From Thalassobacillus pellis (GTDB lineage: Bacteria; Bacillota; Bacilli; Bacillales; Halobacillaceae), in contig NZ_JAFBDO010000009.1 in the NCBI RefSeq assembly GCF_016908295.1, forward strand, positions 1-64,000: 64,000 nucleotides of DNA, in the 5' to 3' direction. Position 1 is the stretch's first letter, and every line of letters starts with the position of its first letter. The notes under the pieces are model-generated. The model was not told the DNA's origin. It did not search any database and worked only from the letters and a program-made list of their open reading frames with translations. The position numbers were made by a program, and so were the translations under genes. Shown here piece by piece: positions 10,003-18,524 of the stretch.

Positions 10003-10815
10003 GTGAAGCGCTTGGAACATATACTTGGAGATGAATGGACAATTACACCAGCTGGAGGCTCTACAGGAGAAGCCTACTATGCACAGAATGACAACAAACG
10101 TCTATTCTTGAAGCGGAATTCATCACCATTTCTGGCCGTGTTATCTGCAGAGGGAATCGTACCCAAGCTTGTCTGGACAAAACGATTGGAAAATGGGGAT
10201 GTCATTACAGCTCAGGAATGGCTGGAAGGCCGTGAATTGAAAACAGAAGAAATGCAGCATCCGCGTGTTGCAAAGCTTCTTAGTAAAATCCATCATTCTT
10301 CTGAGCTATTAGACATGCTGATGAGAATCAGCAAGCACCCTTTACTTCCTAAAGATATTCTTGAGGATATTAAAGTAAATGAGGGCCTTTTTGAAAAAAT
10401 AGATCCCTGGTCAGGAACAAGAGATGCCATCAGCTATTTGGAAGCGCGCTTGCCTGAAGTTGAGACAGATAGACATGTGGTCTGTCATTGTGACATGAAC
10501 CATAATAACTGGATGCTTTCTTTAGATGATCAACTGTATTTGATTGATTGGGATAATGCAATGGTAGCGGATCCTGCCATGGATTTGGGAATGCTGCTTC
10601 ATTGGTATATCCCAAGAAGTGAATGGAAAGCGTGGCTGGATCGTTATGGTATGGAGGAAACGGAAGGTCTGTATAAGAGGATGACATGGTACGCAGTTGC
10701 TCAATCATTGACTTTCATCCAATGGCATCGCATGAGAGGTGATTTGAAAGAAGCTGCCCAACGCGTTGAATCGTTGAAACAGCTTATGATCACTCATGGT
10801 ATTACAAATCTTTGA
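10003..10815 (+). CDS. ytmP: aminoglycoside/choline-kinase-like phosphotransferase YtmP
   Basis: This is a kinase-fold protein of the APH/choline kinase family (270 aa). The catalytic loop HCDMNHNNWML near residue 158 and the metal-binding LIDWDNAMVADPAMDLG that follows are both intact, so it should be active. The N-terminal segment PAGGSTGEAYYA resembles the glycine-rich nucleotide loop. The natural substrate is unknown; YtmP-type proteins are housekeeping, not resistance enzymes. A GTG start at 10003 is preferred over the ATG at 9967 because AGAGG lies 8 bases upstream and the N-terminus then matches the family. Its 3' end overlaps convergent ytzH by 14 bases. Confidence 0.85.
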   Translation: MKRLEHILGDEWTITPAGGSTGEAYYAQNDNKRLFLKRNSSPFLAVLSAEGIVPKLVWTKRLENGDVITAQEWLEGRELKTEEMQHPRVAKLLSKIHHSSELLDMLMRISKHPLLPKDILEDIKVNEGLFEKIDPWSGTRDAISYLEARLPEVETDRHVVCHCDMNHNNWMLSLDDQLYLIDWDNAMVADPAMDLGMLLHWYIPRSEWKAWLDRYGMEETEGLYKRMTWYAVAQSLTFIQWHRMRGDLKEAAQRVESLKQLMITHGITNL

Positions 10816-11092
10816 TTTCTGATAAAGCATTGGTCCATTGTTTTAGATTGGCCTGATTGCTTATAATATGGTCTTCAAATTGATCATCTGAATGCAAATT
10901 GCTGCTGTATTTATAAATGGCTGGTAACTGACTACGGAAATCATGATAGGCATCATCATCCAGTTTCGCTTGCAGAGAGTGAACGAGCCTTGCTATTTGT
11001 TCACATTCGGCAATCGTACCACATCCATCTTCGCATTGTTCCGAAAGCAGGTCGTACAGGACATTTAATTGATCGTTAACTGTCAGTGGCAT
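10802..11092 (-). CDS. ytzH: YtzH-like protein
   Basis: A small soluble acidic protein (96 aa), predicted all-helical, with a Cys pair in EQCEDGCGTIAECEQIARLV. It is assigned to the YtzH family by length, sequence character and its fixed position between ytmP and trmB. The function is unknown. The stop lies inside the 3' end of convergent ytmP, so the two messages overlap tail to tail. Confidence 0.75.
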   Translation of the reverse strand: MPLTVNDQLNVLYDLLSEQCEDGCGTIAECEQIARLVHSLQAKLDDDAYHDFRSQLPAIYKYSSNLHSDDQFEDHIISNQANLKQWTNALSEIKDL

Positions 11093-11144
11093 AGAGGTAC
11101 ACCCTTTTTTACTTAGAGTGCAGAATTACTGGCTATATTATACA

Positions 11145-11186
11145 AAAAAACTCAGGCGGAAGCATGATGCTTCTGCCTGAGTTTTT
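11145..11186. terminator. strong terminator with A/T-rich flanks
   Basis: A stem of about 15 bp (ctcaggcggaagcat from 11151, one G-U pair) is flanked by six or more A on the left and T on the right, so it can act on both strands. It directly follows the stop of the 52-aa membrane protein gene on the minus strand. Confidence 0.85.
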
Positions 11187-11344
11187 TAAGCTTGTGGTGC
11201 ATATTTCATTTGCTTTTTACGGACTTCAGGATTCATATACTGGCTAACTTTTTCAAATGGATATATGAAAAGTGCATATCCAGCGAATAATACTGAAAAT
11301 ACAGCGACTACGCTCATTTCAATCATACCTGTCAGCAATTTCAT
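11186..11344 (-). CDS. small single-span membrane protein (52 aa)
   Basis: The frame begins MKLLTGMIEMSVVAVFSVLF, one hydrophobic helix at about residues 5-30, followed by a short basic tail with EKVSQYMNPEVRKKQMKY. A longer frame exists upstream, but the ATG at 11344 has a GTGAG-type site 9 bases before it. I do not recognise a family. The promoter region carries a near-consensus catabolite-responsive element between the -35 and -10 boxes, which suggests glucose repression by CcpA. A strong terminator follows, so it is probably a single-gene transcript. It could be a small regulator of a membrane complex, but nothing in the sequence names a partner. Confidence 0.6.
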   Translation of the reverse strand: MKLLTGMIEMSVVAVFSVLFAGYALFIYPFEKVSQYMNPEVRKKQMKYAPQA

Positions 11345-11390
11345 TATTAGTAACTCACTCCAAATTTGTAGTTTGAACAATACGATATCT

Positions 11391-11420
11391 ATCATATAAC
11401 TGCAACCGCTTACATCCCAA
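11391..11420 (-). promoter_or_regulatory. promoter with internal CcpA operator (cre) for the 52-aa membrane protein
   Basis: Read on the minus strand: TTGGGA (11420-11415), an 18-base spacer, then TATGAT (11396-11391). The spacer contains 11401-11414, plus-strand TGCAACCGCTTACA, which fits the core cre consensus TGNAANCGNWNNCW at every position. A cre inside the promoter is the classic arrangement for CcpA repression. The promoter boxes themselves are only moderate. Confidence 0.55.
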
Positions 11421-11606
11421 CTCTTTCATGGCACCTTATTGCAACAATATATCCGTTACAGCCGACTGCGAAAAAAATAGCTGTTGCATATGTATATATA
11501 GCCATTTATAAGCGAAAATCCTTAGGTATACGGCATATTCATCAAAAACTTTTAAAAAATATGATTTTCATGATAAAGTTTAACCGAGGAAAAGGAGGAA
11601 ATTATC

Positions 11607-12245
11607 ATGCGTTTACGACATAAACCATGGGCGGATGACTTTCTGGCAGAAAACGATCAGGTCGTAGTCCAGTACCCATTTGATTATAAAAGCAAATGGC
11701 AGGAGGCATTCCAAAGAAAGCAGCCTCTCCATGTAGAAATAGGTTCAGGGAAGGGACAGTTTATAGCAGGGATGGGTAAGCAGCATCCTGACATTAATTT
11801 TATTGGAATTGAACGGGTAAAAAGTGTCATTGTTGGGGCTGTAAAAAAAGTGCTTGATGCTGGACCTGAAAACGTACGGATGGTTAATGAAAATGCCCGT
11901 GATCTGAGGGATATGTTCGCAGAAAATGAAGTGGACCATCTCTATTTGAATTTTTCTGACCCTTGGCCAAAGACTAGACATGAAAAGCGACGTCTGACAT
12001 ATCATACTTTTTTAGAACAGTATAAAGATATACTTAAACCCGGCGGCGTAATTACTCTAAAAACAGATAACAAAAAACTGTTTGAATATTCTCTTATAAG
12101 CTTTTCAAAATTTGGCATGGAGGTGGAAGAAGTAGAATTGGACCTGCACCAATCAGGAGATCCGTGGAATGTGGAAACGGAATACGAAGAGAAGTTTGCG
12201 GCTAAAGGACAGCCGATTTACCGATGCAGGGTCACCTTCGTTTAA
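11607..12245 (+). CDS. trmB: tRNA (guanine-N7)-methyltransferase TrmB
   Basis: The enzyme methylates N7 of G46 in tRNA using S-adenosylmethionine. The SAM-binding motif EIGSGKGQFIAGMG near residue 45 is followed by the TrmB signature LNFSDPWPKTRHEKRRL near residue 115. Length (212 aa) is standard. A strong ribosome-binding site (AAAGGAGG) precedes the ATG. The 210 bases upstream hold the divergent cre-containing promoter of the small membrane protein and an AT-rich stretch likely to include the trmB promoter, although I could not fix its boxes. Synteny with ytzH and ytnP matches B. subtilis ytmQ. Confidence 0.95.
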   Translation: MRLRHKPWADDFLAENDQVVVQYPFDYKSKWQEAFQRKQPLHVEIGSGKGQFIAGMGKQHPDINFIGIERVKSVIVGAVKKVLDAGPENVRMVNENARDLRDMFAENEVDHLYLNFSDPWPKTRHEKRRLTYHTFLEQYKDILKPGGVITLKTDNKKLFEYSLISFSKFGMEVEEVELDLHQSGDPWNVETEYEEKFAAKGQPIYRCRVTFV

Positions 12246-12317
12246 TGACAGCGTTTCCAAAAGGTTCGATCCCTGATACACTGTGATGTAGTAATGGTTG
12301 TAAAGGAGGGGCAAGTA

Positions 12318-13172
12318 ATGGAAACTGTAAAGATTGGTAGGGCTAAGCTAACCTGGTTGAATGGCGGAGTTACTCACTTGGACGGTGGTGCTATGTTCGG
12401 AGTGGTGCCAAGGGCTTTATGGACCAAAAAGTATCCAGTGAACGAAAGTAATCAGATTGAACTGCGTACAGACCCAATTTTATTGGAGTTAGATGATAAA
12501 ATAATGCTGATCGATTCTGGTGTAGGAAATGGAAAATTCTCTGATAAACAGAAACGGAATTTTGGTGTACTTGAAGAATCACATGTAGAACAATCCTTAA
12601 GGCAAAAAGGACTTGAACCCGCTGATATTGATGCTGTTTTAATGACCCACCTCCATTTTGACCATGCATGTGGGCTTGCGAAATGGGAAGGGGACAAGCT
12701 TGTACCGACTTTTCCGAATGCTGATATTTTCACAACAGAAATCGAATGGACAGAAATGAAAAATCCTAACATTCGTTCAGCAAATACTTATTGGAAAGAG
12801 AACTGGCAGCCAATTGAGCATCTGGTGCATACCTTTGTGGGTGAAAAGGAGATTCTCCCAGGACTGAAAATGATACATACCGGCGGGCATAGTGATGGAC
12901 ATGCAATCCTTTTATTTGAAGACGACAACGATACCTTCCTTCATATGGCAGATATAATGCCGACCCATGGTCATCAGAATCCCCTTTGGGTACTTGCCTA
13001 TGATGACTTCCCTGTGACTTCTGTACATCAGAAACAAAAGTGGATGACCTATGGATATAAAAAACAAGCATGGTTCACATTTTATCATGACGCTTATTAC
13101 CGGGCACTTAAACTGAATGAAGAAGGTAAAGTGAAGGAGTCAGTGGAACGAGAGAGGTATGAATATAGCTAA
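12318..13172 (+). CDS. ytnP: metallo-beta-lactamase-fold hydrolase YtnP (quorum-quenching lactonase family)
   Basis: This is an MBL-fold metal-dependent hydrolase (284 aa). The zinc motif [11 protein letters not shown] near residue 110 (HxHxDH) is intact, and further metal ligands lie in TGGHSDGHA and [11 protein letters not shown]. subtilis YtnP belongs to a group of lactonases that degrade acyl-homoserine-lactone-type signals; the same role here is inference from family and synteny. AAAGGAGG lies 8-9 bases before the ATG at 12318, which makes the in-frame ATG at 12294 an unlikely start. Confidence 0.85.
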   Translation: METVKIGRAKLTWLNGGVTHLDGGAMFGVVPRALWTKKYPVNESNQIELRTDPILLELDDKIMLIDSGVGNGKFSDKQKRNFGVLEESHVEQSLRQKGLEPADIDAVLMTHLHFDHACGLAKWEGDKLVPTFPNADIFTTEIEWTEMKNPNIRSANTYWKENWQPIEHLVHTFVGEKEILPGLKMIHTGGHSDGHAILLFEDDNDTFLHMADIMPTHGHQNPLWVLAYDDFPVTSVHQKQKWMTYGYKKQAWFTFYHDAYYRALKLNEEGKVKESVERERYEYS

Positions 13173-13183
13173 ATAAACTAAAA

Positions 13184-13225
13184 AGCCCATGCCGGGTCAT
13201 TTATCCAAGGCATGGGCTCTTATTA
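13184..13225. terminator. terminator between convergent ytnP and ytzB
   Basis: A 10-bp perfect stem (13184-13193 agcccatgcc with 13209-13218) is flanked by A-rich and T-rich sequence and lies between two convergent genes. Confidence 0.8.
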
Positions 13226-13237
13226 TGAAAATTATAA

Positions 13238-13552
13238 TTAATTTGCTTCCGCTACATCAACAATTGTACCTGTTTGAGAATCAATGAAGAATTCATATTG
13301 AGAAGTTTCCCCATCCTGGCTTTTAGATACTCCACCGCGATAAACGTCATAATCGACACCGTTTTTAGTGATTTCTTCTGGTTTCATATAAATCCATGAA
13401 CCGCTGATTGGTCCTTGTTTTTTGAATGCTTCTTTTGCAATTTTCAACGCTTTTTCAGGTGTAACGCCTTGCTTGTTGACAACTTGCTCTTTCACTACAT
13501 AACCTGCCAGGGCTCCAACTCCCGCAGCGATCGCAACTTTTTTCCAATTCAT
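13238..13552 (-). CDS. ytzB: PepSY-domain protein (YtzB-like)
   Basis: This is a short protein (104 aa) with an N-terminal hydrophobic anchor (WKKVAIAAGVGALAGYVV) and one PepSY domain (about residues 30-104) ending in the typical YEFFIDSQTGTIVDVAEA. PepSY domains are thought to act on or inhibit peptidases outside the membrane. Two starts are possible, GTG at 13558 and ATG at 13552; GAGGTGA is best spaced for the ATG. The position between ytnP and ytoP agrees with B. subtilis ytzB. Confidence 0.75.
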   Translation of the reverse strand: MNWKKVAIAAGVGALAGYVVKEQVVNKQGVTPEKALKIAKEAFKKQGPISGSWIYMKPEEITKNGVDYDVYRGGVSKSQDGETSQYEFFIDSQTGTIVDVAEAN

Positions 13553-13693
13553 AGACACTCACCTCAATAATTTATCTTTCCACTAAGTATACTAAATATA
13601 AATCAATAAAGAAAATAAAAACCGGTCAGAAAGTAGAAAGTATTTGGAAGTTTCGGTAAAATGGATAAGGTAGAAGAAAGGAGTTTTTACATA

Positions 13694-14761
13694 ATGAATC
13701 AAGAAACACAACAATTATTTAAATCATTAACTGAAATACAAGGCGCTCCTGGTAACGAGCATTTAATTCGCCGCATAATGAGAGGCGAGCTGGAGAAATA
13801 TTCCGATGAAATCATTCAAGATAATCTTGGCGGAATATTTGGCGTTCGTAACGGAGAAGGCCCGAAAGTAATGGTGGCAGGGCATATGGATGAGGTTGGC
13901 TTTATGGTCACCAAAATTACTGAAAATGGGATGCTCCGTTTTCAGACGCTCGGTGGCTGGTGGAATCAAGTTATGCTGGCGCAACGGGTCCAGATCATGA
14001 CAGATAATGGTCCAGTTGTCGGTGTAATTGGTTCCATCCCTCCTCATAACCTCACACCAGAGCAGCGTAAAAAACCGATGGAAGTCAAAAATATGTTGAT
14101 TGATATCGGGGCTGATGATCAAGAAGATGCAAAGCGGATCGGTATAAGCCCCGGTCAGCAAATCGTTCCAATTTGCCCGTTCACTCCGATGGCCAATGAA
14201 AAGAAAATTCTGGCGAAAGCATGGGATAATCGGTATGGCTGTGGCTTAGCAATTGAATTACTGAAAGAATTGCATGGTGAACAGCTGCCTAACCAACTTT
14301 TTTCTGGTGCAACTGTACAGGAAGAAGTAGGGTTGCGCGGTGCTCAGACAGCTTCTAATATGATTAAACCGGATATCTTCTATGCACTCGATGCATCTCC
14401 CGCAAATGATATGAGCGGGGAGGATAAAGAATTCGGCCATCTAGGGAAAGGCGCACTACTGCGGATTTTAGACAGAAGTATGGTTACCCATCGCGGAATT
14501 CGTGACTTTATTTTAGATACAGCTGAAAGCAATGATATCCCATACCAATACTTTATTTCACAAGGCGGTACGGATGCAGGCAGGGTCCATACTTCCAATG
14601 ACGGGGTACCTTCAGCAGTAATCGGTATTTGCTCCCGCTACATCCATACCTCTTCCTCAATCATTCACGTAGATGACTATGCAGCAGCAAAGGAGCTATT
14701 ACTGGAACTTGTGAAGAAGACAGATAAGAATGCAGTAGAACAGATCAGGAAGCAGGGTTGA
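13694..14761 (+). CDS. ytoP: M42 family glutamyl aminopeptidase YtoP
   Basis: This is a cytoplasmic co-catalytic metallo-aminopeptidase of family M42 (355 aa). Metal and catalytic residues are readable in order: [10 protein letters not shown] near residue 65, [10 protein letters not shown] near 177, the catalytic Glu pair QEEVGLRGA near 210, [10 protein letters not shown] near 233, and the C-terminal [18 protein letters not shown] is 10 bases upstream of the ATG at 13694; the upstream extension in frame has no support. It should trim N-terminal residues from peptides. Confidence 0.92.
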   Translation: MNQETQQLFKSLTEIQGAPGNEHLIRRIMRGELEKYSDEIIQDNLGGIFGVRNGEGPKVMVAGHMDEVGFMVTKITENGMLRFQTLGGWWNQVMLAQRVQIMTDNGPVVGVIGSIPPHNLTPEQRKKPMEVKNMLIDIGADDQEDAKRIGISPGQQIVPICPFTPMANEKKILAKAWDNRYGCGLAIELLKELHGEQLPNQLFSGATVQEEVGLRGAQTASNMIKPDIFYALDASPANDMSGEDKEFGHLGKGALLRILDRSMVTHRGIRDFILDTAESNDIPYQYFISQGGTDAGRVHTSNDGVPSAVIGICSRYIHTSSSIIHVDDYAAAKELLLELVKKTDKNAVEQIRKQG

Positions 14762-14804
14762 AGATACGGCCTGTTTCCTGCATAATGTAAAATTAAGTCT
14801 GGTA

Positions 14805-14848
14805 ATAAGTCACGATGCTATCCTATGCATTCGTGACTTAATGCTTTT
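14805..14848 (+). terminator. probable terminator after ytoP
   Basis: A 9-bp perfect stem (14807-14815 aagtcacga with 14831-14839) extends into the inner tgc/gca pairs and is followed by aatgcttttct. The T run is weak, so read-through is possible. Confidence 0.5.
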
Positions 14849-14896
14849 CTTAACATCTAACAATGAGTAATCGTTTGTGGAGAAAGGTGAAAAATA

Positions 14897-15403
14897 ATGA
14901 AACAGATTTATATAGGGTCACAGAATCCTGCCAAAATAAACTCGGTCAAAAATGTTTTTCCTGATTTTAGTGTGGAAGGGGTCATGGTAGAGTCGAAAGT
15001 CTCTGCCCAGCCTTTTTCAGATGAAGAAACGATGGAAGGGGCAATCAACAGGGCGAGGGAATGCGCAAAGATGAAAAAAAGTGTATTCGGTCTCGGTTTG
15101 GAAGGCGGAGTCATGGAGATAGAGGATGAGCTCTACCTTTGTAACTGGGGGGCTTTAATTGATACCCAGGAAAACTTGTATATGGCTAGTGGCGCCAGGA
15201 TTCCGTTGCCTGACAAAATAAAGAATGAGCTGGAAAAGGGAAGAGAATTAGGTGATGTGATGGATGAATATGCAGAGAAACAGGAAATAAGAAAAAGAGA
15301 AGGTGCTATTGGGATTTTTACCAATGCCGCTATAAATCGTGAAGAGATGTTTGTTCATATTGTCAAACTGTTGAAAGGCCAATATGAGTTTTACAACAAT
15401 TAA
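14897..15403 (+). CDS. DUF84 / inosine-xanthosine triphosphatase (YjjX-like)
   Basis: The predicted role is hydrolysis of non-canonical purine nucleotides (ITP/XTP) to keep them out of nucleic acids. The N-terminus MKQIYIGSQNPAKINSV carries the family's substrate-binding SxNPxK-type motif, and GLGLEGGVMEIEDELYLCNW in the middle is the second signature. Length (168 aa) matches the family. AGAAAGGTG precedes the ATG. The function is inferred from the family; no residue needed for it appears to be missing. Confidence 0.82.
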   Translation: MKQIYIGSQNPAKINSVKNVFPDFSVEGVMVESKVSAQPFSDEETMEGAINRARECAKMKKSVFGLGLEGGVMEIEDELYLCNWGALIDTQENLYMASGARIPLPDKIKNELEKGRELGDVMDEYAEKQEIRKREGAIGIFTNAAINREEMFVHIVKLLKGQYEFYNN

Positions 15404-15442
15404 TAATAATCAATTAGCTAAGTGAGCCATATCTAAAGCAGA

Positions 15443-15476
15443 AACCTCGGAAGTAATTACTTCCGAGGTTCTTTGA
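15443..15476. terminator. terminator between convergent DUF84 gene and ytoQ
   Basis: A perfect 28-base palindrome (15443-15470, aacctcggaagtaa and its complement) is followed by ctttg. It can form a long hairpin on either strand and lies between convergent stops. Confidence 0.75.
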
Positions 15477-15506
15477 TTATAAAGGGTTCTAGCGTAATTA
15501 ACATCC

Positions 15507-15947
15507 TTATTCGTATATATATTGCAATACTGCCACTGCTTGATCAATTGTTTCTACCGTTACATTTGCTTTATTCGATAGTTCCTTCAAAGGATGTATC
15601 AGGGATTCCGGACGCACGATAATGGTAGGTTTATTACTATGGATGGCTGCGCTGGCATCCATTGCGGTATTCCATTGTTTATATTTCTCTCCAAACAGTG
15701 CAATGACCACATCCGCCTTTCCAAGTAATACTTGTGTCCTTAAATTATTGATGCTTGATGCAGCATCATCCCGGTATTCTTTACCCGGCTGTTCACCAAT
15801 AATGTCCTCTCCAATACTATCGGATCGTTCGTGATTTTCCTGGGGTCCCACAAAAGTCAGCGGCAGCTTTTTATCCTTTGCTTTGTCTTTGATTTCATTT
15901 CTCCAGTCATCATGGATCTGACCGGCTAAGTATACAGTAAGTTCCAT
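15507..15947 (-). CDS. ytoQ: YtoQ family protein
   Basis: A soluble protein of 146 aa that begins MELTVYLAGQIHDDWRNEI. It resembles the nucleoside 2-deoxyribosyltransferase-like fold (YLAGQIHDD at the start, VVIALFGEKYKQWNTAMDAS in the middle), but the enzymatic role is unproven. The frame extends 37 codons further upstream; the ATG at 15947 is chosen because GAGGGAGG lies just before it and the family starts here. The name rests on synteny and family resemblance. Confidence 0.82.
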   Translation of the reverse strand: MELTVYLAGQIHDDWRNEIKDKAKDKKLPLTFVGPQENHERSDSIGEDIIGEQPGKEYRDDAASSINNLRTQVLLGKADVVIALFGEKYKQWNTAMDASAAIHSNKPTIIVRPESLIHPLKELSNKANVTVETIDQAVAVLQYIYE

Positions 15948-16097
15948 TGTTATTCCTCCCTCGTTCTTTTCTTTATTATGAATCCATATATCCTGTTCTG
16001 TCCATTCATGTGACTGGAAAGAACTGTCGCTTGCTATATGGTGCTGCGATAGTATCATGGAAGTAAAAGAGTGCTATATAGGAGGACTTTATTTACC

Positions 16098-16598
16098 ATG
16101 ATTAAATCAACGGGAATAGTACTTTGCGTGGTTTTGTTGTTGGCTGGCTGCAGCTATTTCAAATCCGAGCAAGATGTAATAGCTGAAGCACTGAAAACAA
16201 CTGAAAAAACCTTCGAAATGCGAGAAACCAAACCCAATCATGAAACTACTGCTTTTTCTTTATACTTACCTAATACCATGGATATTACAGAGGAATCAAA
16301 GAATAATGTTATTTTGACAGAAGGAGAACAGACATATGTTTTGTTTCATAACAGCATGGAAGAAAAGACAAGTGATCTGAACTTCCTTGCAGCTTCACAA
16401 GCTGAAAAGGCGCTCCTGCTTGAATCATTTATTCATAATGACCGTTTAGGGTATATCCGTGTACTTCCTATGGAAAAAGACAACAGCTATGAACTCCAGG
16501 TAGGTGTAGGCGGAACAAAAATCACTACCTATACCTCAAAAGACCACCTGGTTTCTGATGCTGAAAAAATGATGAAGATTGCAAATTCCCTCTCTTGA
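16098..16598 (+). CDS. small predicted lipoprotein
   Basis: The N-terminus MIKSTGIVLCVVLLLAGC is a clear lipoprotein signal peptide with lipobox LAGC, so the mature protein (about 148 aa) should be anchored to the outer face of the membrane. The body is hydrophilic, with the segment TYVLFHNSMEEKTSD and no recognised catalytic motif. I do not recognise the family. AGGAGG is present but 12 bases from the ATG, a long spacing. An in-frame GTG at 16071 would put the ribosome-binding site inside the gene and is unlikely. It is divergent from ytoQ. Confidence 0.75.
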   Translation: MIKSTGIVLCVVLLLAGCSYFKSEQDVIAEALKTTEKTFEMRETKPNHETTAFSLYLPNTMDITEESKNNVILTEGEQTYVLFHNSMEEKTSDLNFLAASQAEKALLLESFIHNDRLGYIRVLPMEKDNSYELQVGVGGTKITTYTSKDHLVSDAEKMMKIANSLS

Positions 16599-16666
16599 AG
16601 AAACCATGGTCAAAAAATTAAATTGAAAACACTTACAAGTAAATCAGCTGTATTCATCATAAGAAA

Positions 16667-16704
16667 AGGGATGTCCTAGATAGTTGTGGGACATCCCTAT
16701 TTAA
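16667..16704 (+). terminator. hairpin downstream of the lipoprotein gene
   Basis: A 10-bp perfect stem (16667-16676 agggatgtcc with 16689-16698) is followed by atttaa. The T run is short, so it may be a weak terminator or an RNA-stabilising end. Confidence 0.5.
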
Positions 16705-16725
16705 CGTCCAGAAAGTTATAAATGG

Positions 16726-16899
16726 ATGGCTCTATATCAAAATCCGTACTCAGTCATGTGTCATATCGGATTGCTGGTAGGAAAAGAAAATAGAGAAGCC
16801 CAAGAATTACAACAATGCTTACAAGTAACAATAAGAGATCAGTCCTACACGAATCGTATTGAATTCCGTTTTAAAGTTTATGAACCTATAAAACTATAA
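16726..16899 (+). CDS. possible orphan small ORF or gene remnant (57 aa)
   Basis: In the 423-bp gap between the lipoprotein and the PTS-like gene there is an ATG frame whose product reads like protein, with segments GLLVGKENREAQELQQ and YTNRIEFRFKVYEP. There is no good ribosome-binding site, and the frame remains open back to a stop just before CGT at 16705. This would fit either a decayed gene's 3' end or a weakly translated small protein. I cannot assign a family. The rest of the gap holds the hairpin at 16667 and AT-rich sequence probably containing the promoter of the next gene. Confidence 0.3.
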   Translation: MALYQNPYSVMCHIGLLVGKENREAQELQQCLQVTIRDQSYTNRIEFRFKVYEPIKL

Positions 16900-17021
16900 A
16901 CACCTTAAAAAACCAACATATATAAACTGTTCACCTCCGACAAATCCAAGTTATGCTGTATTTACACTTGTAAAAAAATAATGTAATATGAAAGAGTTGT
17001 CAGGTGAGAGGAGGAAAGAAC

Positions 17022-18068
17022 TTGAAGCAATTTTTGCATAGAAAAGGAGTAAGCCTCAGTGCAAAGGAGTACTTCATAACAGCCTTGAGTTTTATGGCTT
17101 TAGGACTTTTTTCATCGTTAATTATCGGGTTGATTATAAAAACTGTCGGCGAGCAGATGTCACAATCTACGTTTGTTCTGTGGGAAATATTGGCTGATCC
17201 TTTTATAGAAATGGGTACCTTTGCCATGGATGCAAAAATCTGGGGCGGAGCTATCGGAGTAGCTATTGCCTATGGACTAAAAGCACCTCCACTAGTGCTG
17301 TTTGCTGCTCTTTTTGGCGGGGCTTTTGGTGCTCAGCTTGGCGGACCGGCCGGAAGCTACGTCACAGCATTGATAGCAACTGAAATTGGAAAAATAATCA
17401 GCAAGGAAACAAGAGTCGATATCATACTTACCCCATTTGTAACAATTGCTGCAGGTTTTTTCGTGGGGGCGTTTATTGGACCTCCAATCGGCAGCTTCAT
17501 GGTATGGTTTGGTGATGTGATTCAATGGGCGACAACGCAACAGCCTTTTCTGATGGGAATTATTGTGGCTATCTTAATGGGTCTGGCTTTAACAGCTCCT
17601 ATTTCGAGTCTTGCTATTGCTTTGATGCTATCATTGGATGGAATAGCAGCTGGTGCCGCCACTGTCGGCTGTGCTGCCCAAATGATCGGATTTGCAACCA
17701 TCAGCTACAGGGATAATGGCATCGGCGGCTGGCTGGCCCAGGGGATAGGAACCTCGATGCTCCAGGTAGCCAATATACTGAAGAAGCCGATTATTCTGGT
17801 GCCCCCCACGGTTGCAGGGGCTGTCCTTGCACCGCTTGCTTCAGTGTGGTTTGATATGGTTAATAATCCAATGGGAGCAGGAATGGGGACGAGCGGTCTT
17901 GTTGGCCAGATAATGACTTTCGAATCCATGGGCTTCAGCTGGGATATCTTTTTAATCATTCTTTTTCTCCATATTATCGCACCAGCGATTATTAGTTTTG
18001 TTATTGCTGAATGGTTCAGGAGAAAAGGCTGGATTCGCCCAGGGGACATGAAAATTAATTACGATTGA
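17022..18068 (+). CDS. PTS-type EIIC-like membrane protein (PTS_EIIC_2 family)
   Basis: This is a polytopic membrane protein (348 aa, about 8-10 hydrophobic segments) resembling the EIIC-type PTS family represented by PF13303. Glycine-rich segments such as FGGAFGAQLGGPAGSY and GNGIGGW-type turns are characteristic. No EIIA or EIIB domain is fused or adjacent, so whether it carries out phosphotransfer-coupled uptake is open, and its substrate is unknown. The TTG at 17022 is chosen because AGAGGAGG ends 8 bases before it; a GTG at 17004 precedes that site and is less likely. Confidence 0.78.
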   Translation: MKQFLHRKGVSLSAKEYFITALSFMALGLFSSLIIGLIIKTVGEQMSQSTFVLWEILADPFIEMGTFAMDAKIWGGAIGVAIAYGLKAPPLVLFAALFGGAFGAQLGGPAGSYVTALIATEIGKIISKETRVDIILTPFVTIAAGFFVGAFIGPPIGSFMVWFGDVIQWATTQQPFLMGIIVAILMGLALTAPISSLAIALMLSLDGIAAGAATVGCAAQMIGFATISYRDNGIGGWLAQGIGTSMLQVANILKKPIILVPPTVAGAVLAPLASVWFDMVNNPMGAGMGTSGLVGQIMTFESMGFSWDIFLIILFLHIIAPAIISFVIAEWFRRKGWIRPGDMKINYD

Positions 18069-18124
18069 AAGAATTTCAAGTCACATTTCCTGAAATATGG
18101 TAATATGGTAGCGGAGGTGTACGG

Positions 18125-18433
18125 ATGATTCAACTTGAGACAAACAAACAATTTGATGAATTGATCCACCATAAAACAGTTATGCTCTTTTCTGCTGACT
18201 GGTGTCCTGATTGTCGTTATCTGGAGCCAATCATTCCGGAACTGGAGGAAGAATTTCCAGAACAGACTTTCGTTTATGTTGATCGAGACCTATTCTTAAA
18301 TATATGTACGGAACATGGCATCTTCGGGATCCCAAGCTTCATCGTTTTTGACAAGGGAGAAGAAAGTGGCCGTTTTGTCAGTAAAAACCGTAAGACTAAG
18401 AGTGAAATTGAATCCTTCCTGAAAAGGATATGA
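18125..18433 (+). CDS. ytpP: thioredoxin-like protein YtpP
   Basis: This is a small thioredoxin-fold protein (102 aa) with the active-site motif ADWCPDCRYLEP near residue 20-32 and the cis-proline loop GIFGIPSFIVF near residue 63. The CPDC motif differs from the usual CGPC, which changes the redox potential. It may act as a thiol oxidoreductase, possibly in the bacillithiol network, but no partner is evident. It begins the ytpPQR group. Confidence 0.88.
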   Translation: MIQLETNKQFDELIHHKTVMLFSADWCPDCRYLEPIIPELEEEFPEQTFVYVDRDLFLNICTEHGIFGIPSFIVFDKGEESGRFVSKNRKTKSEIESFLKRI

Positions 18434-18436
18434 TGG

Positions 18437-18470
18437 AAAGACTGCGCTGTTGTTGCTGCGCGGTCTTTTT
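18437..18470 (+). terminator. terminator after ytpP
   Basis: Stem aaagactgcgc (18437-18447) pairs with gcgcggtcttt (one G-U pair), followed by a T run (cttttta). It separates ytpP from ytpQ. Confidence 0.8.
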
Positions 18471-18524
18471 ATGCTAAAATAGACAAGTAATTCATTTCTC
18501 CCGATCAAAAGGAGGAAAGTTCGG

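Noticed and set aside
13763-14161. Minus-strand frame of 132 codons inside ytoP
   Set aside because: Fully contained in a well-supported peptidase gene; its product has no recognisable features.
16625-16638. Cre-like TGAAAACACTTACA in the gap before the PTS-like gene
   Set aside because: The invariant central CG is replaced by CA, which normally abolishes CcpA binding.
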